In this document: piece by piece, positions 1 through 6,831 of the stretch | Position numbering within the stretch: position 1 is the stretch's first letter | Layout of the letters: each line of letters begins with the position of its first letter | Origin: Candidatus Eubacterium faecigallinarum | Lineage (GTDB): Bacteria > Bacillota > Clostridia > Oscillospirales > Acutalibacteraceae | Assembly (NCBI GenBank): GCA_019115455.1 | Contig: DXDN01000008.1 | Location: 1-64,000 of the forward strand | DNA: 64,000 nucleotides | Reading direction: 5' to 3' | Program-made: the position numbers and the translations under genes | Notes under the pieces: model-generated | What the model was told of the DNA's origin: nothing | Seen by the model: the letters and a program-made list of their open reading frames with translations, nothing else | Databases searched by the model: none

Positions 1-2
1 TC

Positions 3-31
3 TTTACATTAATAGATGATTATGGTATAAT
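3..31 (+). promoter_or_regulatory. Sigma-A type promoter of the E2-like acyltransferase gene
   Basis: A TTTACA -35 box (3-8) and a perfect TATAAT -10 box (26-31) are separated by 17 bases. Transcription would begin near 38, just ahead of the ribosome site AAGGAGAG (47-54). Confidence 0.7.
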
Positions 32-58
32 TTGTTCATTAAATTTAAGGAGAGAACC

Positions 59-982
59 ATGGCACTTATAAAAGAAGAATATTTTGGTATAGCAAGAAAA
101 ATTGTAGCAAACATGACCTCAGAAAGCTGGGAAACTATCCCCCATGCAGTCATGAATTACGAGGCTGACGTTACTGAACTTTTAAAGGAATACAAAAAAA
201 TCAATGAAGGCTGTACTGATAAATCAAAAAAAATAACTATCAATACAATCATGTTAAAAATTTTATGCGAGGGACTCAAAGCTGCACCGAAGATGAACAC
301 TCACCTCTTCTTCAACAGAAAGCTTGTACGCGGTACGCTCAAATATTTCGACCATATTGACGTATCTATGCCGATGATTTTGCCAAGCGGTGAAATGATG
401 ACAGTTAACATGCATGATATGGGCAACAAATCCCTCAGCGAAATGACAGAAGCAATCAACGATACCGCAAGACGCGCCAGAAATTCAAATATGGACGACG
501 TTATGTTTGAGGTTTCACTTGACAACACATTTAAGGGACTTAAACAAGGTAAAATTCTTCAAACATTCCGCAGACTGTACGGTTCAAAAATGCCGGGCAA
601 ACATAAGGTTCACACCCTCACAGGAAGCGAGAAGAAAGAATATTATAAGATCCCTGTAAAAGACAGACTCACAAAGCATGATATTGAGCAAGGCACAACA
701 ACAATTTCTAATCTTGGCTCAATATACCGTGAACAGAAAGGTGAAGCTACTCTTCTTGAGATAATTCCGCCTCAGACCACTGCTTTTGCTATCAATTCAA
801 CACAGAAAAGACCTACTGTTGTAACTGACAAGGACGGCAATGACACTATTGAAATCAGACAGATAATGCCGATAACTGTAGCTATTGACCACAGAGCACT
901 TGACTACGGTGACGTTGTTCCTTTCTTCAGAAAATTAGATGAAATTTTAGCTGATCCTTCAGTTATCCAGTCCTGGAAATAA
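59..982 (+). CDS. 2-oxoacid dehydrogenase E2-type (CAT-like) acyltransferase without lipoyl domain
   Basis: The 307-residue protein aligns by eye with the catalytic domain of dihydrolipoamide acyltransferases: an N-terminal segment with IPHAVMNYEADVTELL, a TTTISNLGS strand, and the active-site region DHRALDYGD near residue 278, which carries the His and Asp of the family's HxxxD signature. No lipoyl domain (no DKA motif) and no peripheral-subunit-binding domain precede it, so it begins directly with the acyltransferase fold. The ATG at 59 is preferred over an upstream in-frame ATG at 32 because AAGGAGAG lies 4 bases before it and the promoter -10 box overlaps the earlier codon. No E1 or E3 gene is adjacent. 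It may acetylate a small molecule, as chloramphenicol acetyltransferases do; the substrate is unknown. Confidence 0.8.
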   Translation: MALIKEEYFGIARKIVANMTSESWETIPHAVMNYEADVTELLKEYKKINEGCTDKSKKITINTIMLKILCEGLKAAPKMNTHLFFNRKLVRGTLKYFDHIDVSMPMILPSGEMMTVNMHDMGNKSLSEMTEAINDTARRARNSNMDDVMFEVSLDNTFKGLKQGKILQTFRRLYGSKMPGKHKVHTLTGSEKKEYYKIPVKDRLTKHDIEQGTTTISNLGSIYREQKGEATLLEIIPPQTTAFAINSTQKRPTVVTDKDGNDTIEIRQIMPITVAIDHRALDYGDVVPFFRKLDEILADPSVIQSWK

Positions 983-993
983 AATATGACACA

Positions 994-1030
994 AAGACCG
1001 GTTTTCTTATGGAAGCCGGTCTTATTTTTT
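994..1030 (+). terminator. Rho-independent terminator after the acyltransferase gene
   Basis: AAGACCGG (994-1001) pairs with CCGGTCTT (1016-1023), extended by a TTTTC/GAAG pairing, and is followed by a run of T from 1024. Confidence 0.85.
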
Positions 1031-1099
1031 TGTAATAAATTGTTGCATTTTGTGTTAATGTTGATTATAATACTCTATGTCAGTTCGCAAAATCCTGAC

Positions 1100-1140
1100 C
1101 AGTTTCGCAGTGCGAAGCTTCTAAAAACAAAACTAAGGAG
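1100..1140 (+). promoter_or_regulatory. preQ1-I riboswitch upstream of queT
   Basis: AGTTT (1101-1105) pairs with AAGCT (1115-1119) around the loop CGCAGTGCG, which keeps the CGCAGU core typical of preQ1-I loops. The A-rich tail AAAAACAAAACTAAGG (1123-1138) lies in the groove-binding position. Loop AGT can pair with ACT at 1132-1134, giving the expected H-type pseudoknot. The tail runs into the Shine-Dalgarno AAGGAG (1135-1140), so ligand binding would block translation of the downstream gene. That gene is a predicted queuosine-precursor transporter, which independently supports the call. Confidence 0.8.
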
Positions 1141-1151
1141 AAAATTGAATC

Positions 1152-1685
1152 ATGAAAAACAAAAAGGTCTTATTCATCGTACAAACCGCCGTTATTGCAG
1201 CTATGTATGCAGCTTTAACCTATGCACAGAACTTTCTTCTGCCGGGCACAACATCTGCGGCTGTTCAGTTCAGAGTTTCTGAGGCACTGAACGTACTTGC
1301 GCTGTTTACGCCATCGGCAATTCCGGGTCTGACCATCGGCTGCGTTTTGTCAAACATTTACAATATCGGTTCCGGGCTTCCGCTGGATATGATTTTCGGC
1401 TCCCTTGCTACTCTTGGTGCAACACTGTGCATCTACTTTATGAGGAACATTAAAATCAAATCATATCCCCTGCTCGCTATGCTTATGCCGGCTGTATGGA
1501 ACGGTGTTATCGTTGGATGGGAAATTGAAACATTCTTTGTTGAGGGCGACTTTATTTTTGCCGATTTTCTTGTACAGGGCGGACTTGTTGCTCTGGGTGA
1601 GCTGGGAGTTATGATTATACTCGGCACAGCTCTCTATTACATTATTGTTAAAAGAGACCTCAGCAAAAAAATATTCAAAGCATAA
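1152..1685 (+). CDS. queT: QueT family ECF transporter substrate-binding component (queuosine precursor uptake)
   Basis: A 177-residue integral membrane protein with about five hydrophobic segments. It carries the QueT signature region near the N-terminus (FRVSEALNVLALFTPSAIPG) followed by GCVLSNIYN and DMIFGSLATL. QueT proteins are S components that bind preQ1 or related 7-deazapurines and use the shared ECF energising module, which is not in this window. The preQ1-I riboswitch in the leader overlaps the ribosome site, so expression should fall when preQ1 is plentiful. ATG 1152 lies 11 bases after AAGGAG. The gene stands alone between two terminators. Confidence 0.92.
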   Translation: MKNKKVLFIVQTAVIAAMYAALTYAQNFLLPGTTSAAVQFRVSEALNVLALFTPSAIPGLTIGCVLSNIYNIGSGLPLDMIFGSLATLGATLCIYFMRNIKIKSYPLLAMLMPAVWNGVIVGWEIETFFVEGDFIFADFLVQGGLVALGELGVMIILGTALYYIIVKRDLSKKIFKA

Positions 1686-1687
1686 AT

Positions 1688-1725
1688 AAAAAAAGACATT
1701 TGGTGTTACCGAATGTCTTTTTTTA
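1688..1725. terminator. Bidirectional terminator between queT and the EamA transporter
   Basis: An almost perfect hairpin (AAAAAGACATT/AATGTCTTTTT) with A/T tracts on both sides serves the two convergent genes. Confidence 0.85.
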
Positions 1726-2589
1726 TGCAAAAATTGTCATTAGCAATGTACCCGATATCATAAGAATCAAACCGACGAAAGCTTTCTTTGACAGCTTTTC
1801 TTTAAAAACAATATATGAAAAGATAATTGAAACAACTATACTGAGCTTATCAATAGGAACAACGATGCTTACCAAACCGTTTTGAATAGCATAATAATAG
1901 CATAGCCAAGATGCTCCTGTCGCTATGCCGGAAATACATATGTAAAACAACTCTTTTCTTGTAATGGTGTGGAGCTGTCTTTGCTTCCCTTTTAGAAAAA
2001 CGATTAGCCAAGCCATTATAAGTACAACGCAGGTACGAATAGCAGTTGCAAGATTTGATTCAACATTTTCAATGCCTATTTTGGCAAGTATTGACGTGAG
2101 TGCGGCAAATAAGGCTGACAAAACTGCATACATTATCCACCGCCTTTTTACATTGCTGTGTTGCGATTTTGTTTTCTCCACCATTAGGAAGATTCCTGCC
2201 GCAAGCAGCACGGTGCCCAAAAGCTTTATTAAAAGATTATTCGTCTCCTGAAATATTATTATTGCAAACAGAACGGAAATTATGGTACTTGATTTGTCAA
2301 TCGGAACAACTTTATTGACATCGCCCATTGACAACGCTTTGAAATAGCAAAGCCAAGATGCACCCGTTGACAATCCTGACAGAACAAGAAACAAAACTGA
2401 TCTTGCGCTTATGTTGCATATTTCACCAAAAGAACCTGTGATTAACACCATAAGCAATGAAAAGACAAGAACTACCGCCGTGCGTATTGCCGTTGCAACG
2501 TCACTGTCAGTTCTCTTAATAGCGCATTTTGCGAGTATTGCAGTAATTCCGGCAAAAAATGCTGATAACACAGAAGCGGCTATCCACAT
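1723..2589 (-). CDS. EamA/DMT family transporter
   Basis: A drug/metabolite transporter of about 288 residues with ten predicted transmembrane helices arranged as two EamA repeats. Each repeat has the same GxSTGASWLCY-type segment (GLSTGASWLCYFKAL and GIATGASWLCYYYAI) and a VVPIDK motif, so the internal duplication is visible directly. The start is set at the ATG at 2589 (MWIAASVLSA): AGAGGTG lies 6 bases upstream, whereas ATG codons at 2595 and 2619 have no usable ribosome site. Substrate unknown. Confidence 0.88.
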   Translation of the reverse strand: MWIAASVLSAFFAGITAILAKCAIKRTDSDVATAIRTAVVLVFSLLMVLITGSFGEICNISARSVLFLVLSGLSTGASWLCYFKALSMGDVNKVVPIDKSSTIISVLFAIIIFQETNNLLIKLLGTVLLAAGIFLMVEKTKSQHSNVKRRWIMYAVLSALFAALTSILAKIGIENVESNLATAIRTCVVLIMAWLIVFLKGKQRQLHTITRKELFYICISGIATGASWLCYYYAIQNGLVSIVVPIDKLSIVVSIIFSYIVFKEKLSKKAFVGLILMISGTLLMTIFA

Positions 2590-2663
2590 ACCCATCACCT
2601 CTATGTGTAATTCTACCACCCTTTTATAATTACATCAACAGATAATCAGTTAAATGTATTTGA

Positions 2664-2697
2664 GAAAAATTATAACCACCAGCTGAACTGGTGGTTA
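2664..2697 (-). terminator. Terminator of the XRE regulator gene
   Basis: AACCACCAG (2674-2682) pairs perfectly with CTGGTGGTT (2688-2696); on the minus strand ATAATTTTT follows. The stem overlaps the stop codon of the gene. Confidence 0.75.
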
Positions 2698-2991
2698 TGA
2701 TTTATTATTAAGCTGATGAAATTGAATTATCATTTTAGTTACAAGTTCCATTTGTTCTTCTGTCAAATCGTATTTTTTGATTTCTTTTTCATCTGAAAGT
2801 CCCAAGAGATAATCTGATGACACATTGAAATAATTACACAACTTAATAAGGACTTCTACAGACGGATATTTTAAACTCTTTTCATAAGCTGAAATAGAAC
2901 CTTTCACAAGGTCTATTTTATCTGCAAGCTCCTGTTGTGTTAAATTCTTTTCTTTTCTTAATTCTTTAAGCCGTGTTCCAAAATATATCAT
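2695..2991 (-). CDS. XRE family (Cro/CI-type) HTH transcriptional regulator
   Basis: A 98-residue protein with an HTH_3 domain at residues 5-60: LKELRKEKNLTQQELADK, then KGSISAYEKSLKYPS as the recognition region, then the DYLLGLSDE linker typical of small clostridial regulators. The C-terminal 30 residues form a short charged/amphipathic tail, probably for dimerisation. AGGAGAG lies 8 bases before ATG 2991. It is divergent from the membrane-anchored protein at 3136, and two AGTATAC-centred palindromes lie between them. It probably represses itself and that neighbour. The region is distinctly AT-rich compared with the flanking core genes. Confidence 0.88.
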   Translation of the reverse strand: MIYFGTRLKELRKEKNLTQQELADKIDLVKGSISAYEKSLKYPSVEVLIKLCNYFNVSSDYLLGLSDEKEIKKYDLTEEQMELVTKMIIQFHQLNNKS

Positions 2992-3003
2992 AGCAATCTC
3001 TCC

Positions 3004-3054
3004 TATACTTAGTATACGCTTGGAAAGTGCATTTTAAATTGATTAGTATACTAA
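3004..3054. promoter_or_regulatory. Paired palindromic operators between XRE regulator and surface protein
   Basis: TATACTTAGTATA (3004-3016) is a palindrome with a single central base. TTAGTATACTAA (3043-3054) is a perfect 12-base palindrome. Both share the core AGTATAC. The first covers the expected start region of the regulator's transcript and the second abuts the -35 box of the opposite promoter, the usual layout for autorepression and control of a divergent gene. Binding is inferred. Confidence 0.6.
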
Positions 3055-3057
3055 CAG

Positions 3058-3086
3058 TTGACTTTTGACTGAGGCATTGTTATAAT
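3058..3086 (+). promoter_or_regulatory. Sigma-A type promoter of the surface protein gene
   Basis: TTGACT (3058-3063) and TATAAT (3081-3086) with 17-base spacing. The palindrome at 3043-3054 ends 3 bases upstream of the -35 box. Confidence 0.75.
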
Positions 3087-3135
3087 TAATATTGTTGGAT
3101 GTTTAATAAAATGATTAGGATTTAAGGAGAGAGAA

Positions 3136-3951
3136 ATGAAAAAGAAGAATAAAGTTATTATCGGTATATCTGTAATGGTTATTTTTATTATTGTCATAAT
3201 TGTTGGAATAAGTGTAAATAATCATCAAAAAGCAGTGAAAGAATCTGAATCCATAAGCTTAAGTGTTGAAACATCTAAAATGGATTTAATATCAGCTTAT
3301 CAAAAACAATATCAAAATATTATTTCTGCTGAATATAAGACTGAAGAAGAATATGATTCTGCAATAAAATCACTAGTGTCTCTTAAATCAGAAATTGAAA
3401 AATCGGATGTAAAGGATGATGAAATAATTATTACTCTTTTAACAGATATTGATAATTCTATTAATGAATATGATGATAAGATTAACTCTTTAGCAACTAG
3501 TGAAGAACTAATAGAGCAAACTACAATTACATCGGAAAAGTCAACTGAACATAGCAATGATACTACTAAATCAAATAGCTCTAATAATACATCTAAAACA
3601 GGATCAAACAATACTGCAAGTAAAAAACAAACAACGACAAAGAAGCAAACAACAACTAAGAAAGAAACTACAACAAAAAAGAATTATAAACCCAATCCTG
3701 CATATGGTTATGCTACAACGTCAGCACCCAATTATGAAGATTATGCATCAGATGGATGGAATCAAGGTAGGATTATTTATACATGGAATGCATCCACTTA
3801 TATGTGGGATTTTAGATGTCGTTATGTTAACGGAGTTTCAGATGAATATAATTGGAGAGTATACGATACATCAATTTTTCCTATGCCATCTAGAGATGGA
3901 AAATATGATGGAGAAGAAGTTTCTCAAACTATTTGGGTTTGGCTTGGATAA
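3136..3951 (+). CDS. Membrane-anchored extracellular protein with Thr/Lys repeat linker, unknown function
   Basis: A 271-residue protein I do not recognise. Residues 6-28 form one hydrophobic helix after a KKKNK start, giving an N-in anchor. Residues 30-125 are acidic and probably helical. Residues 126-185 are a Ser/Thr/Asn linker ending in three TTTKK units (KKQTTTKKQTTTKKETTTKK). The last 85 residues form a compact aromatic-rich domain (GYATTSAPNYEDYASDGW, WNASTYMWDF, TIWVWLG), so an exposed C-terminal domain on a stalk is likely. AAGGAGAG precedes ATG 3136. It is divergent from the XRE regulator and probably under its control. Base composition is much more AT-rich than the core genome, suggesting transfer. 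Confidence 0.75.
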   Translation: MKKKNKVIIGISVMVIFIIVIIVGISVNNHQKAVKESESISLSVETSKMDLISAYQKQYQNIISAEYKTEEEYDSAIKSLVSLKSEIEKSDVKDDEIIITLLTDIDNSINEYDDKINSLATSEELIEQTTITSEKSTEHSNDTTKSNSSNNTSKTGSNNTASKKQTTTKKQTTTKKETTTKKNYKPNPAYGYATTSAPNYEDYASDGWNQGRIIYTWNASTYMWDFRCRYVNGVSDEYNWRVYDTSIFPMPSRDGKYDGEEVSQTIWVWLG

Positions 3952-3974
3952 ATAAAATGATTTTGTATTCAATC

Positions 3975-4014
3975 AAACAGCAGTTAGAAATAAATCTCTA
4001 ACTGCTGTTTCTTT
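3975..4014 (+). terminator. Terminator after the surface protein gene
   Basis: AAACAGCAGTTAGA (3975-3988) pairs perfectly with TCTAACTGCTGTTT (3997-4010), followed by CTTT. Confidence 0.85.
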
Positions 4015-4197
4015 ATGGCGTAAACATTTTTGCTCTTAGAATTCTGATTATGCCAGATAAAAACAATTTTAATTATGATTAAAACAAGTTATGGAAAATT
4101 AAAACAAAAATAAAATTTGTAGTAGCGATAGCCTAAAGTTAAGAGTTGTATTTAGTATAAACCTATAATCAAAAATCATAAGTAATTTGCTTTTTTG

Positions 4198-4293
4198 TTT
4201 GAGGATATTTTCCCAAACGGATGTACTGAAACCGAGCCTAACGATTTCTTATGGTTTGATGATGAATACATCTTTTCAGCTTTAGATATATAG
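4198..4293 (+). pseudogene. Decayed C-terminal fragment of an unidentified protein
   Basis: The stretch 3952-4479 has no intact gene. An open segment here reads FEDIFPNGCTETEPNDFLWF followed by DDEYIFSALDI and a TAG stop, with no start codon or ribosome site and a stop just upstream at 4183. The acidic, aromatic tail looks like real protein sequence and it ends shortly before terminator-like repeat copy A. I read it as the 3' remnant of a lost gene; the family is not certain. Confidence 0.4.
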
Positions 4294-4310
4294 AACAAAG
4301 CTGAAAATAA

Positions 4311-4385
4311 AAAATCAACCCTGTCTTGTATCTACAAGGCAGAGTAATTTTTTGATGTAAAAAGTAAGTATACATAGTCTTTAAT
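4311..4385 (+). repeat. Terminator-like direct repeat, copy A
   Basis: Begins AAAATCAACCCTGTCTTG, contains an inverted repeat (CTGTCTTGTA/TACAAGGCAG) followed by a T run, then AAAAGTAAGTATACATAGTC. An imperfect copy lies at 5487-5558. The two copies bracket the nuclease-like gene, and copy A also follows the decayed fragment. Confidence 0.65.
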
Positions 4386-4417
4386 TTGTACTTTGTGTTG
4401 CTTTTCATAGCTAATAT

Positions 4418-4446
4418 TAGAAAAATTTGTCGGAATGTGATATAAT
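4418..4446 (+). promoter_or_regulatory. Extended -10 promoter of the nuclease-like gene
   Basis: TGATATAAT (4438-4446) gives a TGn-extended perfect -10 box. The -35 position 17 bases upstream (TAGAAA, 4418-4423) is weak, as is usual for this class. Confidence 0.55.
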
Positions 4447-4479
4447 ATTTTTGACAATTTAAGTATGGAGGAACAGAAT

Positions 4480-5505
4480 ATGTCTGATTTTAATAAAATA
4501 ATAGCATTTCAACAAATGATGCCATATCTTAATAGAGAGCAGCAAGAAAATTTGGCAACAACTCTTGGAATGGATTTGCAAGAAATTGAGAGAAGATTAG
4601 TAGGAAAAAATAAAGAGGATGAATTTGTTTTAATACTCCTTTTTATGGAAGTGTGCAAAAGTATTACTGGTTTTGATGAAGGAGTATCTCAGTTGTTAAA
4701 GACCGCAACTTCTGATTTGCTTGTTGAGTTAAAAAATGGAAACAAGTTTATGTTGGAGATAAAGCATACTGACAAAGAGCGATATTCAATTAGTATGGGA
4801 AATCTCCAAAGAAGAATTGAATATGCGAGTAAATATGAGTTGGGTTTATTTTTTGCAATCTCAATAAAAGGATACTGGATGTTGTTTAGTGCAGAATATC
4901 TAAAACAAAAAAATGGAAAGATAGAATTTTCTGATTTGAAGAAGTCAAAATTGGATGAAATTCTTGGTTGTTTTAGTTATATTTTTCCAAAAGGATTAAG
5001 GATAAAAAGTGTCTATTCTACTGATGAATCCGTAAAATCTATAGGGATACAATTCCCTTCATATGGAAAGCTGGTATCTTATGAATTGTATTATAACGAT
5101 AGAAAAATTTTCAGAGTAAAAGGAAAAAACAGCCCATATAGTACCTATACAATGATTTTAGAAGCATTGCAAGACAGACTATCAGCAGATACACAGGTTA
5201 TTGAGCAATCTGGCAGTTATACAATTATCAATGAATCGTTTTCAAATGACTTTAATGTTATATCAGAATACAAGTTTTTGTTAGCACCAATTGAACATAC
5301 TGTATATGATGAGGATGAAAAATATACGGCTCATACTTATATTGAAAAGGCAAAAGTAGATGCTAATCTTCTCAAAATGCGATTTCAAGTAGTTCATATA
5401 AGAGGAATGATGCAGTATTTAGCAGATAATGGAGTTCAAATGATGTATATCAAAAATAGCCAAATATACAAATTAAATCCTCTAACAAAATCAACCCTGT
5501 CTTGA
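4480..5505 (+). CDS. Orphan PD-(D/E)XK nuclease-like protein
   Basis: A 341-residue protein I cannot assign to a named family. The segment around residues 82-105 (TSDLLVELKNGNKFMLEIKH) has the spacing of a PD-(D/E)XK nuclease core: Asp in the first strand, then E-I-K at the end of the next strand. A helix (NLQRRIEYASKYELG) and a strand (LFFAISIKGYWML) follow, as in Holliday-resolvase and restriction-endonuclease folds. The C-terminal half has no recognisable motif. ATG 4480 is chosen because GGAGG (4467-4471) sits 8 bases upstream; the ATG at 4465 overlaps that site. The last codons (KSTLS) lie inside repeat copy B, so the C-terminus may have been reshaped by recombination. No methylase or partner gene is adjacent. 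AT-rich and island-borne. Confidence 0.6.
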   Translation: MSDFNKIIAFQQMMPYLNREQQENLATTLGMDLQEIERRLVGKNKEDEFVLILLFMEVCKSITGFDEGVSQLLKTATSDLLVELKNGNKFMLEIKHTDKERYSISMGNLQRRIEYASKYELGLFFAISIKGYWMLFSAEYLKQKNGKIEFSDLKKSKLDEILGCFSYIFPKGLRIKSVYSTDESVKSIGIQFPSYGKLVSYELYYNDRKIFRVKGKNSPYSTYTMILEALQDRLSADTQVIEQSGSYTIINESFSNDFNVISEYKFLLAPIEHTVYDEDEKYTAHTYIEKAKVDANLLKMRFQVVHIRGMMQYLADNGVQMMYIKNSQIYKLNPLTKSTLS

Positions 5506-5558
5506 AAACATGACAGGGTGAAATTTTGACTTAAAAGTGAATACACATAGTCTTTTAT
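5487..5558 (+). repeat. Terminator-like direct repeat, copy B
   Basis: Begins with the same AAAATCAACCCTGTCTTG as copy A and then shares AAAAGTGAATACACATAGTC-type sequence with mismatches. CCCTGTC/GACAGGG form a hairpin followed by TGAAATTTTG. The stop codon of the nuclease-like gene lies within it. Confidence 0.65.
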
Positions 5559-5575
5559 TCTCATTTTTGTTTGAT

Positions 5576-5628
5576 TTTTGGTGCATTTTTGGTGCAACTT
5601 TTTTGATTTTGGTGTAATTTTTGGTGCA
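5576..5628 (+). repeat. Four tandemly arranged TTTTGGTGCA boxes beside tRNA-Pro
   Basis: TTTTGGTG(C/T)A occurs at about 5576, 5587, 5607 and 5619. Short arrays of such boxes next to a tRNA 3' end resemble arm-type binding sites of tyrosine recombinases. No integrase gene is in the window, so the role is inferred. Confidence 0.5.
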
Positions 5629-5705
5629 TTTTCAAAATCCTTGAAAGTGATTTAGAAATCCTTAAAAAGTCTGAATATGCCCTATTTAAGCCATTTTTAC
5701 GGATA

Positions 5706-5745
5706 AATAAAAACAGCTCAAATCCTTTCAGATAAGAGCTGCCTA
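5706..5745 (-). terminator. Terminator of tRNA-Pro
   Basis: On the minus strand CAGCTC and GAGCTG pair around an imperfect upper stem and are followed by TTTTTATTT, directly after the tRNA 3' end. Confidence 0.7.
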
Positions 5746-5821
5746 TGGTCGGAGTGACAAGACTTGAACTTGCGGCCCCTAGACCCCCAGTCTAGTGCGC
5801 TACCAACTGCGCTACACCCCG
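5746..5821 (-). tRNA. tRNA-Pro(GGG)
   Basis: Cloverleaf on the minus strand: acceptor CGGGGTG/CACTCCG, D stem GCGC/GCGC, anticodon stem CTAGA/TCTAG around loop CTGGGGG (anticodon GGG), T arm GCAAG-TTCAAGT-CTTGT, with CCA encoded at 5746-5748. Its 3' end faces the AT-rich accessory island, as expected for a tRNA used as an integration target. Confidence 0.92.
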
Positions 5822-5857
5822 ATTTTATATTAATGCATTTGCACATTAGCAGTTAAT

Positions 5858-5940
5858 TGGTGCAGGTAACAGGACTTGAACCTGCACGGTCTCCCACTAG
5901 ATCCTAAATCTAGCGTGTCTGCCAATTCCACCATACCTGC
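5858..5940 (-). tRNA. tRNA-Leu(UAG)
   Basis: Acceptor GCAGGTA/TACCTGC is perfectly paired. The anticodon stem CTAGA/TCTAG encloses TTTAGGA (anticodon TAG). A class II variable arm and T loop TTCAAGT are present, and CCA is encoded at 5858-5860. Confidence 0.92.
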
Positions 5941-6102
5941 ATGTCGACTTTGATATATTACCATTAATTTAAAAATATTTCAATACTTTTTTATCATTTT
6001 TTTATTAAAATCATAATATAAACAAGGTTGTTATGACCTGAGCATCAAATGCAGTTTGACGCGGATAAACAATTATCATACCCCGGCAAACGGCGGCGGC
6101 AT

Positions 6103-6831
6103 TTATGGCTGCCGCTGTTTATTTTTGTCTTGGCAGGTTATTGCCGCTACTGCGCAATACACTGATTTTGCAGAATATATTTTAAGCATTTTTGCACATT
6201 CATTAAGCGTTGAGCCTGTTGTTTTAACATCGTCTATCAGCAAAATATTTTTACCGTCGAGTTCATTTTTATATTTCTTAGCCACGTCGTATGATCCAAA
6301 AGCCGCAGCCTTTCTTTCAGCGGCAGATTTATGATGCTGAATACCGGTATATCTTGTTTTAACAAGAAGCGGTGACACAGGCACATTCATTAGCTTAGAA
6401 ATTCTCTCCGCCAAGAGCGCCGACTGATTAAATCCTCTCTTTTGCTGTTTCAGCTTTCTTAAAGGCACGTACGTAATTAAATCAAACTCTATATCTGAAT
6501 ATTCAAGTAAAACGCAGTCGTACATATCCTTTGCCAGTTTATTACTGAGAAAAGGCATCTCGTCATCTTTAAATCTATGTATCGCCGATACAATAACATC
6601 ACGGTAATAATACGGCGCGACTATCCGCTTATATTCATTCTTATGCTTCTTGCAGGTACAGTCAGCTTCACTGCATCCGCAGAATTTACAAAGTGGGGCG
6701 CTGATAACAGGCGCATCAAGGCAATTATCGCACAGCTTTTTATCAAGTTCAATAACTTCGCCGCACAGTTCACAGCGGTTAGGAAACAGTGCCTTTGAAA
6801 AGGTATTCAGCGCTGAAAGAAAATCGTTCAT
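6103..6831 (-). CDS. comF: ComF family amidophosphoribosyltransferase-like protein
   Basis: A 242-residue ComF homologue. An N-terminal double zinc-ribbon (CELCGEVIELDKKLCDNC, then CKFCGCSEADCTC) precedes a type I phosphoribosyltransferase fold ending in the PRPP loop ILLIDDVKTTGST near residue 200. ComF proteins act in DNA uptake in competent bacteria, but are widespread and their enzymatic role is unsettled. It follows comEA with an ATGA overlap, the last gene of the tepA-ftsK-ygiQ operon. A GC-rich hairpin lies over the end of the gene (about 6088-6121). Confidence 0.88.
   Translation of the reverse strand: MNDFLSALNTFSKALFPNRCELCGEVIELDKKLCDNCLDAPVISAPLCKFCGCSEADCTCKKHKNEYKRIVAPYYYRDVIVSAIHRFKDDEMPFLSNKLAKDMYDCVLLEYSDIEFDLITYVPLRKLKQQKRGFNQSALLAERISKLMNVPVSPLLVKTRYTGIQHHKSAAERKAAAFGSYDVAKKYKNELDGKNILLIDDVKTTGSTLNECAKMLKIYSAKSVYCAVAAITCQDKNKQRQP

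Noticed and set aside
2028-2251. Plus-strand open frames over the EamA transporter gene
   Set aside because: They are antisense shadows of a clear ten-helix transporter and have no ribosome sites.
5576-5628. Possible CRISPR-like array (TTTTGGTGCA repeats)
   Set aside because: The repeats are only about 10 bases, the spacers are 1-10 bases and unequal, and no cas gene is near.
6088-6121. Terminator over the end of comF
   Set aside because: The GC-rich stem is real, but the T-rich tail lies on the plus strand where no gene ends, so it is not called as the comF terminator.
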